A stretch of 64,000 bases of DNA from Nemopilema nomurai (GCA_003864495.1 ML133431.1:111955-175954); one strand, 5' to 3'. Numbered from the stretch's first letter, positions 25,657-37,017 are shown. Notes: generated from the sequence alone by a model not told the origin. Numbers and translations are program-made.

Positions 25657-26360
25657 ATGAAAAATAATAAAAATTCAAAAACCCCTTTAATAAAAATTGA
25701 AAACCTTGTTAAAAATTACGGGAAAAAAAAAGTTTTAAAAGGAATTAATTTTGAAATTAATCGTGGTGATCGTTTAGCAATTTTAGCACCTAATGGTGGT
25801 GGAAAGACAACATTTATTGAAATCATTTGCAAATTACGAAAAATTACTTCAGGAAAAATTACTTTTTTAGATGGTAGTCAAAATTTTTTACGTAACGTTG
25901 GTGTTCAATTTCAAATTGGTAGTTATCCGATTGGAATTCGTGTACGGGATTTAATTTATTTTTACACTAATGTTTATAATACTAAAGTTGATAAAAATTT
26001 ATATCGTTGATTTAATATCGCCGAAGTAAAAAATCAAGATTTTAGTGATTTATCTTTCGGTCAACAAAAACGGGTTGAATTGTTTTTAGTTTTAACTTCA
26101 CAAGTTGAAACGATTATTCTTGATGAAATTACTGCCGGAATGGATATTTATGTTAAGCATAATATTATAAATGCATTCAAAAATACTTATTAAATAAAAA
26201 TATTACTTTAATTTACATTAGTCATAATTTAAATGAAATTAATCAATTATGTAATCGAGTCGTTTTAATTAAAGATGGTAAATTCATCGAAATTAAAGAT
26301 AAAATCGCTAATTTAGATCTTGATAAATTAATGGAAAAAACATATCAATGAAAAAAATAA
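25657..26360 (+). pseudogene. ABC-2 transporter ATP-binding protein, frameshifted
   Basis: Energises the permeases encoded by the next two genes. Walker A is LAPNGGGKTTF, the signature is DLSFGQQKRVEL, and Walker B is TIILDEITAGMD. The first frame stops shortly after residue 175. Coding resumes one frame back with the D-loop/H-loop part (IYISHNLNEINQL, with the switch His) to TAA 26358-26360. The break maps to the AAAAA run at 26179-26183, where one more A restores about 234 aa. The end overlaps the start of the first permease by 13 bases, a normal operon overlap, suggesting the gene was recently intact or is intact in reality. Confidence 0.85.
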
Positions 26361-27250
26361 AACAAAGACATTTTTATAATACTTTTAATTTTTTTTTGAT
26401 TATCAAATTAATCTTTCGTAATTATTGAAATAATAAGTTTAATTTTTTTAATGATTTCATTCTTCCTTTAATGCTTACATTTATTTTAGTGAGTGTTTTA
26501 AGAAAATTAAATTTAGTTGATTTTTATCCGGGTTTAATTCTAACGCCCATTTTTAGTATTGGTTTTATTTCATTTCCGATTTCATTTGTGGAATGAAAAA
26601 AATCAACTTTATTTAAACGCTTTAGTATGCTTGGTTTTAATATTAAAATTTTATTAATTATTTTTGGTGTTTATTATACTTTATTGTGCTATTTTGCAAT
26701 TATGTTGACCATTTTATATTCCTATTCAATTGATAAAATATTATCAAAATCAAGCGGACCAGAAATTAAATCATTGATTTTTTTTATTAAAAATGCGAAT
26801 TTATTATGATTTTTTATTGGCGCTTTACATTTAAATATTGTGGTTTTTTGTTTTGGATTTTTATTAACATTTATTAGTAAAAACACCAAAAATATTATTG
26901 GATTTGGAATTATTTTATTACTTTTGCATAGTTTTTTCTTAGGTTGTTATTTACCTGTTCGCTACACTTTAAATAGTAAAATTATTGCATATTTAAATTA
27001 TATTTTTCCTGGTTATGGTCCAATTCGAATTAGTCAAGCTAGTTTTTTACAGTCTGATCAATTAAAAGCATTTCATCTTACTTATCTTGATGCAGAATGA
27101 AAATTACATTTTAATAATTTTTTAAATATTGCTAAAATTGAAACATTTAGCGTTTGAAGTAATTATTATTCGCATATTTTATTATCATGAGCTTGAATCA
27201 TTGCGGAATTATTACTAATTATTGTTTTATCGCAAAGGAAAAAAAATTAA
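26348..27250 (+). CDS. ABC-2 type permease
   Basis: A 300-aa integral membrane protein with about six hydrophobic helices, for example FYPGLILTPIFSIGFI, ILLIIFGVYYTLLCYF and IIGFGIILLLLHSFFLGCYL. The topology fits the ABC-2 exporter family (antibiotic, polysaccharide or peptide export). It starts inside the end of the ATPase gene and its stop abuts the ATG of the second permease, so all three form one operon. The substrate cannot be inferred. Confidence 0.8.
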
Positions 27251-28150
27251 ATGAAAAAACGTGTTCAATTTTTTGACTTAGGTTTTCTGTTTTTAATTCG
27301 ATTATTAGCGCGAAATTATTTTTTTAGCTTTTCTTTACCAATTATTAATTTTATTTTACCGTTAATTATTGCGTTTATTTGTTATGAAATTTTACCGATT
27401 GATTTAGTTATTCCGGGATTAGTTATAAATCCGATCTTAACGGTTGGAATGATATCGTTACCACTTACTTTAGCAAGTTGAAATGCTTCAATTATCATTA
27501 AACGATTGAAATTATGTAACATTCCTAGTTGACAAATTTTATGTGCCTTTTTTATTTTTTATTTTTTGATTTCTCTTTTAAGTGTAATTGCAATCATTGG
27601 ATTTTTATTAATATATACAGAATTGAAAAATCTTGTTAAAATCGAAACGATCCGTTTTGTTAATTTTTTAAAACGGATCGAATATCTTAAATGATCTTTG
27701 GGAGTGTTTTTATTAATTTGTATTTCATTAGCGATTGGTCTAGTGATTTCATATTCAACTTTTCGTTTTCAAACCGCTTTATTCATCGGATTATCATTCT
27801 ATTTAATTCAAGCATTTTTGGTTGGAGTTTTTTTAAGTTTAGATCTCATTATTAAAAATAAAGGTATGTTGTATTTTTCTTATAGTAGTCCGATTTTTTA
27901 TCCAATGCGAATGATTCAAACTGCTTGATTAGAAAACCAAATATTTCAAACCTTACCAACTTTACCGAAACCAATTCCATTATTCATGTATGAAAATTGA
28001 AAAATCGCAGTCAATGATTTTGAAAAACCAGTTTTCTATGCGATTAGTTTTAGCGATAAGTATTGATTACACGGTTTAATTTCGGTTGGTTTTATAGGCG
28101 TTTTTTCAACTATTTCCTTAATTTTATTTAAAAATTATCGCCCAAAGTAA
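27251..28150 (+). CDS. ABC-2 type permease, second subunit
   Basis: A 299-aa membrane protein with the same spacing of hydrophobic helices as the preceding gene (SLPIINFILPLIIAFICYE, ILCAFFIFYFLISLL, LGVFLLICISLAIGLVISY). It is probably the second half of a heterodimeric channel. Translation begins at the base after the first permease's stop codon, the closest possible coupling. The gene is intact, with several TGA Trp codons. Confidence 0.8.
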
Positions 28151-28230
28151 AAATAACCAAAATTTTAAAAAAACAGATAAAATGTTAATGGTTTTCAAAG
28201 GATGAAAACAACATAAAAAGAGGTGTGATA

Positions 28231-28963
28231 ATGTTTATATTTTTTAAAAAAATAATGATAACAAAGAAAATGAGTTTGATTTTAGCGATCAAAATTCATA
28301 CAAAAATGAAAATGACGTCAAAGATGATGCTTCGAACAAGAAAAAGAATTCAACACAATTGATGATCGTAAAGAACAAAATTCAAACGACGTTACCGAAA
28401 ATAAAACAATTGAAAATGAAGATATTTCTAGTGATTCAGAAGATGATTTTGAAAATGAAATTGATGACGAAAATGAAGACATTTCTAGCGATTCAGAAGA
28501 TGATTTTGAAAATGAAATCAACGAAGAAGAAGATATTTCTAGCGATTCAGAAGATGATTTTGAAAATGAAATCAACGAAAATGAAGATATTTCTAGCGAT
28601 TCAGAAGATGATTTTGAAAATGAAATCAACGAAGAAGAAGATATTTCTAGCGATTCAGAAGATGATTTTGAAGCTCACAACGTATCCGAAGAACCTGAAA
28701 TTATTGATGATAAAAATGATGAATCAACAACTTGAGAATTTAATAAAAAAAATTTTATAAAATCAAAATCAAATTTAGTTGATGAATCAAATCAATCACA
28801 AAATACAGATTCTTTTTCTAATTTAAATGAAAATAATTCTGTTTTGAACGAAGATTTCGGAAAAAATATTAAACCCAAAGTCGAAAATAAAAAAATGAAT
28901 TTATTCTTTTTATTATTTATAATTGTTGTGGTTGGAATTGCTTTGTTAATTGTATATTTATAA
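28231..28963 (+). pseudogene. Acidic SD-repeat, tail-anchored surface protein, two frameshifts
   Basis: An ATG at 28231 follows an AGAGG-like ribosome binding site. The frame changes at the A7 run 28246-28252 and again at the AAAAA run 28341-28345; adding one A at each gives one protein of about 244 aa. It is very acidic, has five copies of an 18-aa Ser-Asp-Glu unit (SDSEDDFENEI), and ends in one membrane helix (FFLLFIIVVVGIALLIVYL) just before the TAA at 28961-28963. That makes it a C-terminally anchored protein. The function is unknown. The other reading frames over this region show no such composition and were left out. Confidence 0.6.
28418..28678 (+). repeat. Five 54-57-base acidic tandem repeats
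   Basis: Copies begin at 28418, 28475, 28529, 28583 and 28637. The units encode EDISSDSEDDFENEI plus a variable three to four residues. The first unit is 57 bases, the others 54. All lengths are multiples of three, so gain or loss of units keeps the frame. Confidence 0.85.
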
Positions 28964-29390
28964 TAAAAAATTGAAAAACTAAAATTTAATTCATTTCATA
29001 ATCTTTTGAATTAATTATAAAAGATTAAAAGTTTTTATAAATTGATTTAAAGATATCATTGCATTTCAATGATAAATAATACTAAACTACTTAAAAACAT
29101 AAATTAAAAGCTAATACAATTATTAAAATGTTTTTTTGATATTCTTAATAATTTGTTTACATTTTCAATTTACGAATTTTTATTTTTGAAGTTGATGATT
29201 TAAATGTAAAAATTGAATTTATTGTCCTTTTATATTCAGTTATTTTTTAAATTAACCATATTTTTTCGAATAATTTAATATTTTTTTTATTTTCTAATGG
29301 ATTTTGAATAAATTACAAAAAATAATTAAATAATGTAAAATTTTTATGGATTTTAGAGTTGAGAATCTAAAGAGAATAAAAAGGGATAAC
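28964..29390. other. Intergenic region with one terminator
   Basis: About 430 AT-rich bases between the acidic protein and the collagen-like gene. Apart from the terminator at 29000-29040 and a purine-rich ribosome site (AAAAAGGGA) just before 29391, nothing was recognised. Confidence 0.5.
29000..29040 (+). terminator. Terminator after the acidic-repeat gene
   Basis: A perfect 8-bp inverted repeat, AATCTTTT at 29000-29007 and AAAAGATT at 29019-29026, is followed by a T-rich tract (GTTTTTAT). It sits 37 bases after the stop codon. Confidence 0.5.
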
Positions 29391-30993
29391 ATGAATATGA
29401 AAAAAGCAATTTGAAAATCAAATAAATTCAAGATAATTTTAACAATTGTTACATATGTTTTTGCTATTACTGTCAGTATAATTGCTGGATATTATGGTAG
29501 TGATTTAAATAATTTTAAAATAACAAGTCAAAAACACTTTAATAAGTATTTAAACATTGCATTTGATCATCCTGATATTAATGATAAACTTATTGAAAAA
29601 ATTAATTTAAATAAGCAAAATAATAACAATCAAAATACACAAGGAGACCAAGGTCTAGCCGGCCCACAAGGCAAACCAGGCCCAAAAGGTAAAGACGGTT
29701 TTAATGGAATTCAAGGTTTACCAGGTGAAAAAGGGGATCAAGGAATTCAAGGTCCACGAGGTGAACGAGGAGTTCAAGGTGCACAAGGTAAAGATGGTCC
29801 CAAAGGTGAAAAAGGCGAACAAGGTTTACCAGGTGAAAAAGGGGATCAAGGAATTCAAGGTCCACGAGGTGAACGAGGAGTTCAAGGCGCACAAGGTAAA
29901 GATGGTCCCAAAGGTGAAAAAGGCGAACAAGGTTTACCAGGTGAAAAAGGGGATCAAGGAATTCAAGGTCCACGAGGTGAACGAGGAGTTCAAGGCGCAC
30001 AAGGTAAAGATGGTCCAAAAGGTGAAAAAGGCGAACAAGGTTTACCAGGGTGAAAAAGGGGATCAAGGATTCAAGGTCCACGAGGTGAACGAGGAGTTCA
30101 AGGTGCACAAGGTAAAGATGGTCCAAAAGGTGAAAAGGCGAAAAGGTAGCGAACAAGGTTTACCAGGTGAAAAAGGGGATCAAGGAATTCAAGGTCCACG
30201 AGGTGAACGAGGAGTTCAAGGCGCACAAGGTAAAGTTGGCCCAAAAGGTCCACGTGGTTTTGCAAACGGAATTATTTATAAATATCTAGATCGTAAACTA
30301 AAATCATCAAAAACAGTCAGTGTACAAGGTGATCTTGAAGAATGAGTTGATAAAACAATTGGAAAAACGCCAGTTTGAAATGAAAATAAACTTTTATTAA
30401 ATGCTCGAAAAGGTTATAATTGAAAATCTAAAAACGGTAAATCATCTAATATAGTTGATAAAAGGTTTTATAAAGGTGATAAATTAATAATTAAAATTCA
30501 TGGACATATTAATACATTTGGATGGGTTGGAATTTTATTTAATTTTAAACATTCATCTAAACTACTAAGTAGTGCAGAAACAAAATTATGAAATCGTTGA
30601 CATTCAGAAGGTATAGTTAAAAATGAGTTTTTTAAATCAACCGGCAGTGCTACCGATCGACCAAACGCGCTTTGACATCCATTATTTTACAAATATTTTG
30701 AGGGTGATATAGAAATACGTTTTGAAAATGCTGGTATTTTCATTAAAATGATCGGCAATGTTGATAACGGAAATGATATTAACGATACTGTATCACATTC
30801 TATAATTTTTTATCCAGAAAATTATAATGATAAAACCGGAGTTGAATTTGAAAGTATTGAAATTTTTAAATCTGGTCATAATCTAAAAAAAATTGATGAT
30901 AGTATTAAATTTATTATTGAAAGTGAAATCGTCATTTATGAAAGTCCATTTAATAAACAAAGAGGAACAAAACCTGCCCCTGTATTATTATAA
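29391..30993 (+). pseudogene. Collagen-like repeat surface protein, several indels
   Basis: The N-terminus has a membrane helix (IILTIVTYVFAITVSIIAGYY), then a spacer, a long Gly-X-Y region from about 29644 to 30262, and a C-terminal globular part ending ...TKPAPVLL at TAA 30991-30993. The Gly-X-Y tract is built of 108-base units. In unit 4 an extra G (30048-30050) and a missing A (30069) cancel. In the next unit two missing A (runs 30133-30136 and 30141-30144) create an in-frame TAG at about 30148. Restoring these gives an unbroken protein of about 534 aa. Such collagen-like proteins form triple-helical stalks at the cell surface; the ligand is unknown. Confidence 0.75.
29724..30262 (+). repeat. 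108-base Gly-X-Y tandem repeats
   Basis: Units start at 29724, 29832, 29940, 30049 and 30166. Each encodes 12 Gly-X-Y triplets beginning GEKGDQGIQGPRGERG. The copies are almost identical apart from the indels noted, indicating recent expansion by recombination or slippage. The last copy diverges into GKVGPKGPRG. Confidence 0.9.
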
Positions 30994-31004
30994 ATAATTA
31001 AAAA

Positions 31005-31051
31005 ATTATCAACGTCATGTTTTGAATTTAATTAAATATGACGTTGATAAT
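31005..31051. terminator. Bidirectional terminator hairpin
   Basis: A perfect 14-bp inverted repeat, ATTATCAACGTCAT at 31005-31018 and its complement at 31038-31051, lies between two convergent genes 12 bases after one stop and 17 bases before the other. It could serve both. Confidence 0.75.
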
Positions 31052-31067
31052 CCTAAAATTTATTTAA

Positions 31068-31865
31068 TTAAGCAAATTTTTCATATTTTTTTTCAATTGA
31101 AGTTAATCCAATTTCTAAAAAATTATTTAATAATAATTTTTTTAACGTAATGTTAACAAAATTAAAGTATGTTGTTGTTTGTTCCCTTTGTAATTGAAAC
31201 GTCGTTAATTTGTTGTTAATACTGGTAATTCACATAAAAATCATTTGAAAGATTTTTTTAACCATTAAAATTTCTGCTTCTAATTCAATAAAAGTTTTTT
31301 TTGCTTCGGCATAATCTTTTTTCTTTGCTAATTGTTTTATTTTTGTTTCATATTGAATAAAATTTTTAAAATAATAGCTTTTTTCAACTTGATTAGAGAA
31401 ACTAATAAATTTCGAATCAAGCACATATTTTTGCTTAAGTGTTTGACAATCATTGTTTAAAATTGCTTGAAAATCATTTTCAATTGATTTTCAATTGGTT
31501 CAATAAGTGTTTTGTTTACGCATTTGTTGTCAATTTTCTTGTCAAAAATAAAAAATACTAATAATAAATTTCGCAAAAAAAATGTGTTGTTTGCAATTTT
31601 TAATTATATTTTCGGTTTCGCGTTTATCATTTAAACGTCCGATTCCATAATTAAAGCTTTTGCGGATAATGGAAAATAAACGATCATATCCGATAATGAA
31701 TGCTGGTAAAGCATAAAGCTTTTCTCGACCTTCAATTTGCGTGAAGATAATGATTAGAATAATTCCTAAAATTAATAAGTAAGCAAATAAAAAGATTAAA
31801 TATTTAATACCAATTCGATATTGAAATTTATTAATAATATAATTAATTTTGTTTTTAATAGACAT
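31068..31865 (-). CDS. Small membrane protein with helical cytoplasmic tail, unknown
   Basis: A 265-aa protein. Near the N-terminus are a strong membrane helix (LIFLFAYLLILGIILIIIF) and a weaker second one (YALPAFIIGYDRLFSII), followed by a Lys/Gln-rich helical part. The 2-TM plus soluble plan is shared by several bacterial effector and stress proteins, but no family was recognised. It lies between the collagen-like gene and the rRNA operon. No frameshift is seen; Trp is encoded by TGA. Confidence 0.65.
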
Positions 31866-32016
31866 AATTTTAGAAATAAATCAGATTTATTATTATATTT
31901 TACATTAAAAGTCGTGTTAAATTGTTAAATATAATCGTAAACTAGTGATTTGAAGCGTTAATTTTACGTAAAATGAAGTAAAAATACTGAAATTATTCCC
32001 GTTTTTACACAAAAAA
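31866..32016. other. rRNA operon 3' flank with perfect palindrome
   Basis: Between 5S rRNA and the membrane-protein gene. It contains the perfect 14-bp palindrome ATTTTACGTAAAAT at 31961-31974, which may be part of a terminator or an operator. No convincing T-rich intrinsic terminator immediately follows the 5S. Confidence 0.35.
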
Positions 32017-32136
32017 CCTACTCTGGCACCTTGCTATTTTACCGAACTAAATCAGTATCGTCGCCGTTAAGCTGTTTAACTTCTCTGTTCGGGATGGGAA
32101 GAGGTGGGACCAACATGCTATCAGCACCAAAGTAGG
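32017..32136 (-). rRNA. rrf: 5S ribosomal RNA
   Basis: About 120 bases. The ends CCTACTTTGG and CCAGAGTAGG pair, and the conserved CCGAACAGAGAAGTTAA loop is present. It lies about 70 bases after the 23S gene in the same direction. The ends are estimated from the terminal stem. Confidence 0.93.
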
Positions 32137-32167
32137 CATTTCGAAAAATCAAATGATTTGATTCTTC

Positions 32168-32181
32168 AAATCTAAACAAAA
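32168..32181 (-). other. 3' half of 23S processing stem
   Basis: Read on the rRNA strand this is TTTTGTTTAGATTT. It pairs over 14 bases (one G-U) with the sequence at 35159-35172 just before 23S, forming the long stem normally cut by RNase III. Confidence 0.65.
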
Positions 32182-32204
32182 GTTGAAAACGAGCACAATG
32201 CAAA

Positions 32205-32819
32205 AAAAGTTGTCGATCATTAGTACTGGTTAGCTAAACATATCACTATGCTTACACACCCAGCCTATCAAACTCATCGTCTATGAGTGATCTAATGTGG
32301 AAATCTCATCTTGAGGTTGGCTTCGTACTTAGATGCTTTCAGTACTTATCCAGTTTGCACATAGCTACTCAGCAATGCTCTTGGTAGAACAACTGAAACA
32401 CCAGCGGTGCAAGTTTTTCGGTCCTCTCGTACTAGAAAAACCTCCTCGCAAATTTCCCACGCCCAAAGTAGATAGGGACCAGACTGTCTTACGACGTCTT
32501 GAACCCAGCTAACGTCGCGTTTTAATGGGCGAACAGCCCAACCCTTGGAACCTGCTTCAGCTCCAGGATACGCCAAGCCGACATCGAGGTATCAAACCTC
32601 CTCGTCGATGTGAACTCTTGGAGGAGATGAACCTGTTATCCCCGGGGTAACTTTTATTCGTTGAGCGGCAAGCCATACACTAGGCATTGCCGGATCACTA
32701 AATCCTACTTTCGTACCTGCTCGACTTGTAAGTCTCACAGTCAAGCACCCTTATACTTTTACGCTCTACATACGATTTCCAACCGTATTGAGGGTACCTA
32801 TTGAGCGCCTCCGTTACTT

Positions 32820-32851
<32 letters not shown>

Positions 32852-33137
32852 ATCAGACACTGTCCCTTTGTTGGTTAACTAAAGGTCAGAGTTTCAATGT
32901 AAAAAGGGTGGTATTCCACTTTTGACTCCATTGCAGCTAGCGCCACAACTTCACAGTCTCCCACCTATACTCTACAAATTAAACTAAAACCCAATATCAA
33001 ATTGTAGTAAAGCTCCACGGGGTCTTTTCGTCTAACTTCGGGTAAATTGCATCGTCACAATTAATAAGATTTCACCGAGCCCACATTTGAGACAGCGTCC
33101 AGATCGTTACACTATTCGTGCAGGTCAGAACTTACCT

Positions 33138-33170
<33 letters not shown>

Positions 33171-35115
33171 TTTACAGCCGCCGTTCACTAGGGCTTAGGT
33201 TAAAAGCTAAATTAGTCAAGCTAATTTTCACCCTCTTCCTTAACCTTCTAGCACCGGGCAAGTGTCAGCCACTATACTTTGAATTACTTCTTTGCAGTGA
33301 CCTGTGTTTTTGTTAAACAGTCGCCTGGACCGTTTCCTGCGCCTCTTCTTGCGAAGAGGACCCCTTATTGCGAACTTACGGGGTGATTTTGCCGAGTTCC
33401 TTAAATGTGGTTTTCTCGCTTGCCTGAAAATACTCTTTCTGATCACGTGTGTTCGTTGTCGGTACAGACACTAAAACTTTAAAACGCTAGAAGATTTTCT
33501 TGAAAATTAGCAGTTAATGCTTCGTTACCGGTTGTAAAACAACTTTCACTATCTTTTACACCTTGTTTTCTGAAAACGGATTTACCTATTTTCCCACTTG
33601 GTAGCTTAGACAGGCATAACCATTAGCCTGCTCATTGTTACTAACTTTGTCACTCCATCACTTGTTTTAGCGGTATAGGAATATCAACCTATTATCCATC
33701 TACTACGCATTTTTGCCTCGTATTAGGTTCTGACTAACCTTAGGTGGACGAACCTGGCCTAAGAAACCTTGATCATTCGGCATGGGAGATTCTCACTCCC
33801 AATCGTTACTCACGCCGGCATTCTCACTTCTAGAAGCTCCAATTAGATTTTCATCACATCTTCAACGCCGCTAGAACGCTCTCCTACCATTAGATTTATT
33901 AAAAATAAACCTAATTCATCGCTTCGGTATACTACTTAGCCCCGTTACATTTTTAGCGCAAAATCACTTGACCAGTGAGCTATTACGCACTCTTTAAATG
34001 AGTGGCTGCTTCTAAGCCAACATCCTGGCTGTCTAAGTAATTTCACATCTTTTTCCACTGAGTAGTAATTTAAGGACCTTAGCGGTTGATCTGGGTTGTT
34101 TCCCTTTTGCCAATGGACTTATCACCCACTGACTGACTGCTAAGTAACAGTTACTGGTATTCGTAGTTTAATTGTAGTCAGTACCGCAAGACGCGGCCAT
34201 TCCACATTCAGAGCTCTACCCCCAATAACTTATAACTTAACGCTATTCCTAAAAATATTTCGAAGAGAACCAGCTATTTCCGTGTTCGATTGGCATTTCA
34301 CCCCTAACCACAGTTCATCCAAACCCTTTAAAACGGATACTGGTTCGGTCCTCCATAACCTGTTATAGTTATTTCAACCTGACCATGGTTAGCTCACACG
34401 GTTTCGGGTCTAAAACTAAGTACTAAACGCTCTATTCAAACTCGCTTTCGCTATGGCTCCATATCTTCTATTTAACCTAAACGCACTTAATCTTAACTCG
34501 CCGGCTCATGCTGCAAAAGGCACGCCATCACACCATATTGGTGCTTTGACTTCTTGTATGCAAACGGTTTCAAGTAACTATTTCACCCTCCTTTCGGAGT
34601 GCTTTTCACCTTTCCCTCACGGTACTGGTTCACTATCGGTCATTGATGAGTATTTAGTCTTACGGAGTGTTTTCCGCTAATTCCAACGGGATTTCACGTG
34701 CCCCGTTGTACTCAGGTAGATTCACCAAGATTAGCTGTTTTCGAATACGGGATTTTCACCCTCTCTGATGTTTTTTTCCAAAAACTTCTTCTAACTACTA
34801 ATTTTTTAACTTGTATATGTAAATCCCCTATAACCCCGATTTTAAAAAAATCGGTTTGGACTGTTCTCGTTTCGCTCGCCGCTACTCAGAGAATCACGTT
34901 GTTTTCTGTTCCTCTAGGTACTTAGATGTTTCAGTTCCCTAGGTGTCGCTTCGCTTTTAAAAAAAGCGATTTCTTAAAATTAAGAATGGTTGCCCAATTC
35001 AGAAATCTTTGGATCAAAGTTTATTTCCAACTCCCCAAAGCTTATCGCAGGTATTCACGTCTTTCATCGCCTATCAATGCCAAGGCATTCGCCGTTCGCA
35101 CTTTGTAACTTTTTT
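32205..35115 (-). rRNA. rrl: 23S ribosomal RNA
   Basis: About 2.9 kb of much higher GC than its surroundings. Conserved blocks are seen on the rRNA strand, including GAAAGACGTGAATACC near the 5' end, the ACAGGTTCATCTCC-type peptidyl-transferase region and the sarcin-ricin AGTACGAGAGGACC near the 3' end. The boundaries are estimated, not experimentally set. No intron or large insertion was noticed. Open frames inside it are shadows. Confidence 0.95.
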
Positions 35116-35158
35116 ATATTATATAAATTTGTATTTTGTGCAAGTTTCCAACTTATTA

Positions 35159-35172
35159 TTTTGCTTAGATTT
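35159..35172 (-). other. 5' half of 23S processing stem
   Basis: Read on the rRNA strand this is AAATCTAAGCAAAA, the partner of 32168-32181. It is nearly identical to the 5' half of the 16S stem at 36910-36922, so both precursors probably use the same processing signal. Confidence 0.65.
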
Positions 35173-35255
35173 CAAAAATCAAATCTTGTCGCATTTTATT
35201 TAAATTAAATAAAATTATGACAAAACATACTTATTTAGAATAGTTATGACTATTC

Positions 35256-35268
35256 AAATCTAAACACA
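35256..35268 (-). other. 3' half of 16S processing stem
   Basis: TGTGTTTAGATTT on the rRNA strand pairs over 13 bases, with one G-U, with AAATCTAAGCACA upstream of 16S (36910-36922). Confidence 0.65.
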
Positions 35269-35325
35269 GAACATTTTTACTTTTGTGCATACCTTTCAAT
35301 TTTTTTCTTTAAAAAAAGAAAAAAG

Positions 35326-35875
35326 AAAGGAGGTAATCCATCCCCACGTTCTCGTAGGGATACCTTGTTACGACTTAACCCCAATCACTGATCTTTCCTT
35401 GGTTAAAATCCTCCTTACGGTTGGATGTTTACCTTCTGGAACTATCAATTTTCGTGGTTTGACGGGCGGTGTGTACAAAACCCGAGAACGTATTCACCGT
35501 GACATTGCTGATTCACGATTACTAGCGATTCCGACTTCATGAAGTCGAGTTTCAGACTTCAATCCGAACTGAGACAAATTTTAAAGATTAGCTCACTTTC
35601 GCAAGTTTGCAACTTTTTGTATTTGCCATTGTAGCACGTGTGTAGCCCAAGGTGTAAGAGGCATACTGATTTGACGTCATCCTTTCCTTCCTCCAGTTTG
35701 TAACTGGCAGTCTTGCTAAAGTTCTCAACTTAATGTTAGCAACTAGCAACAAGGGTTGCGTTCGTTGGGGGACTTAACCCTACATCTCACGACACGAACT
35801 GACGACAACTATGTACCATCTGTTTACTGTTAGCCTCGGCTGTATTTCTACAGTTTTGCAGTAAATGTCAAACCT

Positions 35876-35933
<58 letters not shown>

Positions 35934-36858
35934 TCCCGTCAATTCCTTTGAGTTTTACGCTTGCGCGCATACTCCCCAGGCGGGGTACTTAACGTGTTAA
36001 CTACGACATTCTCTTAACTGACAATATCTAGTACCCAGCGTTTACGGCGCGGACTACTCGGGTATCTAATCCGATTTGCTCCCCGCGCTCTCATGCCTCA
36101 ATGTCAGGAGTAGACTTGTTAGTCGCCTTCGCTATTGGTGTTCCTTCATATATCCACGCATTCCACCGCTACATATGAAATTCCACTAACATCTTCTATC
36201 CTCTAGTAAAACAGTATCACAAGCGTTATGGAGTTGAGCTCCATTTTTAAACCTGTGACTAATTTCACCATCTACGCATACTTTACGCCCAATAATTCCG
36301 GATAACACTCGCCACTCACGTATTACCGCGACTGCTGGCACGTAATTAGTCGTGACTTTCTAATAAAGTACCGTCAAATTAATTCGCTTTTCTTCAAACT
36401 AACTTTTCTTTCTTTACCACAGATTTTTACGATCCGAAAACCTTCATCAATCACGCGGTATTGCTTCATCAGGCTTGCGCCCATTGTGAAAAATTCCTTA
36501 CTGCTGCCTCCCGTAGGAGTCTGGGCCGTATCTCAATCCCAGTGTGGCTGTTCAACCTCTCAGTTCAGCTACGCATCATTAACTTGGTAGGCCGTTACCC
36601 CACCAACAATCTAATGCGACGCGCTCTCATCCTTAAACACAACCAGAAGTTGCTTTGTTTTTTAAAACATGCGTTTTAAAAAACACATCAGGTATTATTC
36701 ACCGTTTCCAGTGCGTATTCCTGATTTAAGGGTAGATTAAGCACGTGTTACTCACCCGTTCGCCACTAAATTAATCTCGAAAGATTAATTTCGTTCGACT
36801 TGCATGTATTAGGCATACCGCCAGTGTTAATCCTGAGCTAGGATCAAACTCTTAAATT
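35326..36858 (-). rRNA. rrs: 16S ribosomal RNA
   Basis: About 1.53 kb. The 5' end AGAGTTTGATCCTAGCTCAGG, the 530-loop region, the GTACTCCTACGGGAGGC-type primer site and the 3' end GGATTACCTCCTTTC with the anti-Shine-Dalgarno sequence are all visible on the minus strand. An unusually long AU-rich helix lies in a variable region near 36652-36690. The ends are estimated. This is the best sequence in the window for identifying the species. Confidence 0.96.
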
Positions 36859-37017
36859 ATTGTTATATTTTTTAACATAAAAAACACCGCTACAAATAGT
36901 GTTAATATTTGTGCTTAGATTTCAAAAAACAAAAAACTTTTCCAAACTAAATTGGTATTTATAATTTTAACACATTTTTAAAAAATAAATTAAATTAATT
37001 CCAAAAAAAATAAAATT
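36859..37017 (-). promoter_or_regulatory. rRNA operon leader and probable promoter
   Basis: The leader holds the 5' half of the 16S processing stem at 36910-36922 and a small AACAC/GTGTT hairpin near 36886-36906. A TATAAA-like -10 box (minus strand, 36958-36963) is the best promoter candidate, without a clear -35. The region begins directly after the convergently read stop of the 453-aa gene. Confidence 0.4.

Larger units (their letters stand above)
35116..35325 (-). other. 16S-23S spacer without tRNA
   Basis: A 210-base spacer containing the 3' half of the 16S processing stem (35256-35268) and the 5' half of the 23S stem (35159-35172). There is no tRNA gene, the usual case in mollicutes. 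Confidence 0.85.

Noticed and set aside
28418..28678. Regular repeats that could be taken for a CRISPR array
   Set aside because: The units are contiguous with no unique spacers and keep the reading frame, so they are protein repeats.
28318..28760. Other frames across the acidic repeat (Ser-rich on minus, Lys/Met-rich on plus)
   Set aside because: They are frame shadows; only the acidic frame ends in a membrane helix and has plausible upstream and downstream sequence.
30148..30150. In-frame TAG as the true end of the collagen-like protein
   Set aside because: The repeats and C-terminal domain continue cleanly beyond it in another frame; two one-base A losses explain it.
29701..30156. A 151-codon minus-strand frame opposite the collagen-like gene
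   Set aside because: A long frame on the other strand is expected from a Gly-X-Y repeat; the plus strand has membrane helix, repeats and tail in the right order.
34453..36679. Several plus-strand open frames of 60-85 codons
   Set aside because: They are the complement of the 23S and 16S rRNA genes and have no protein-like composition.
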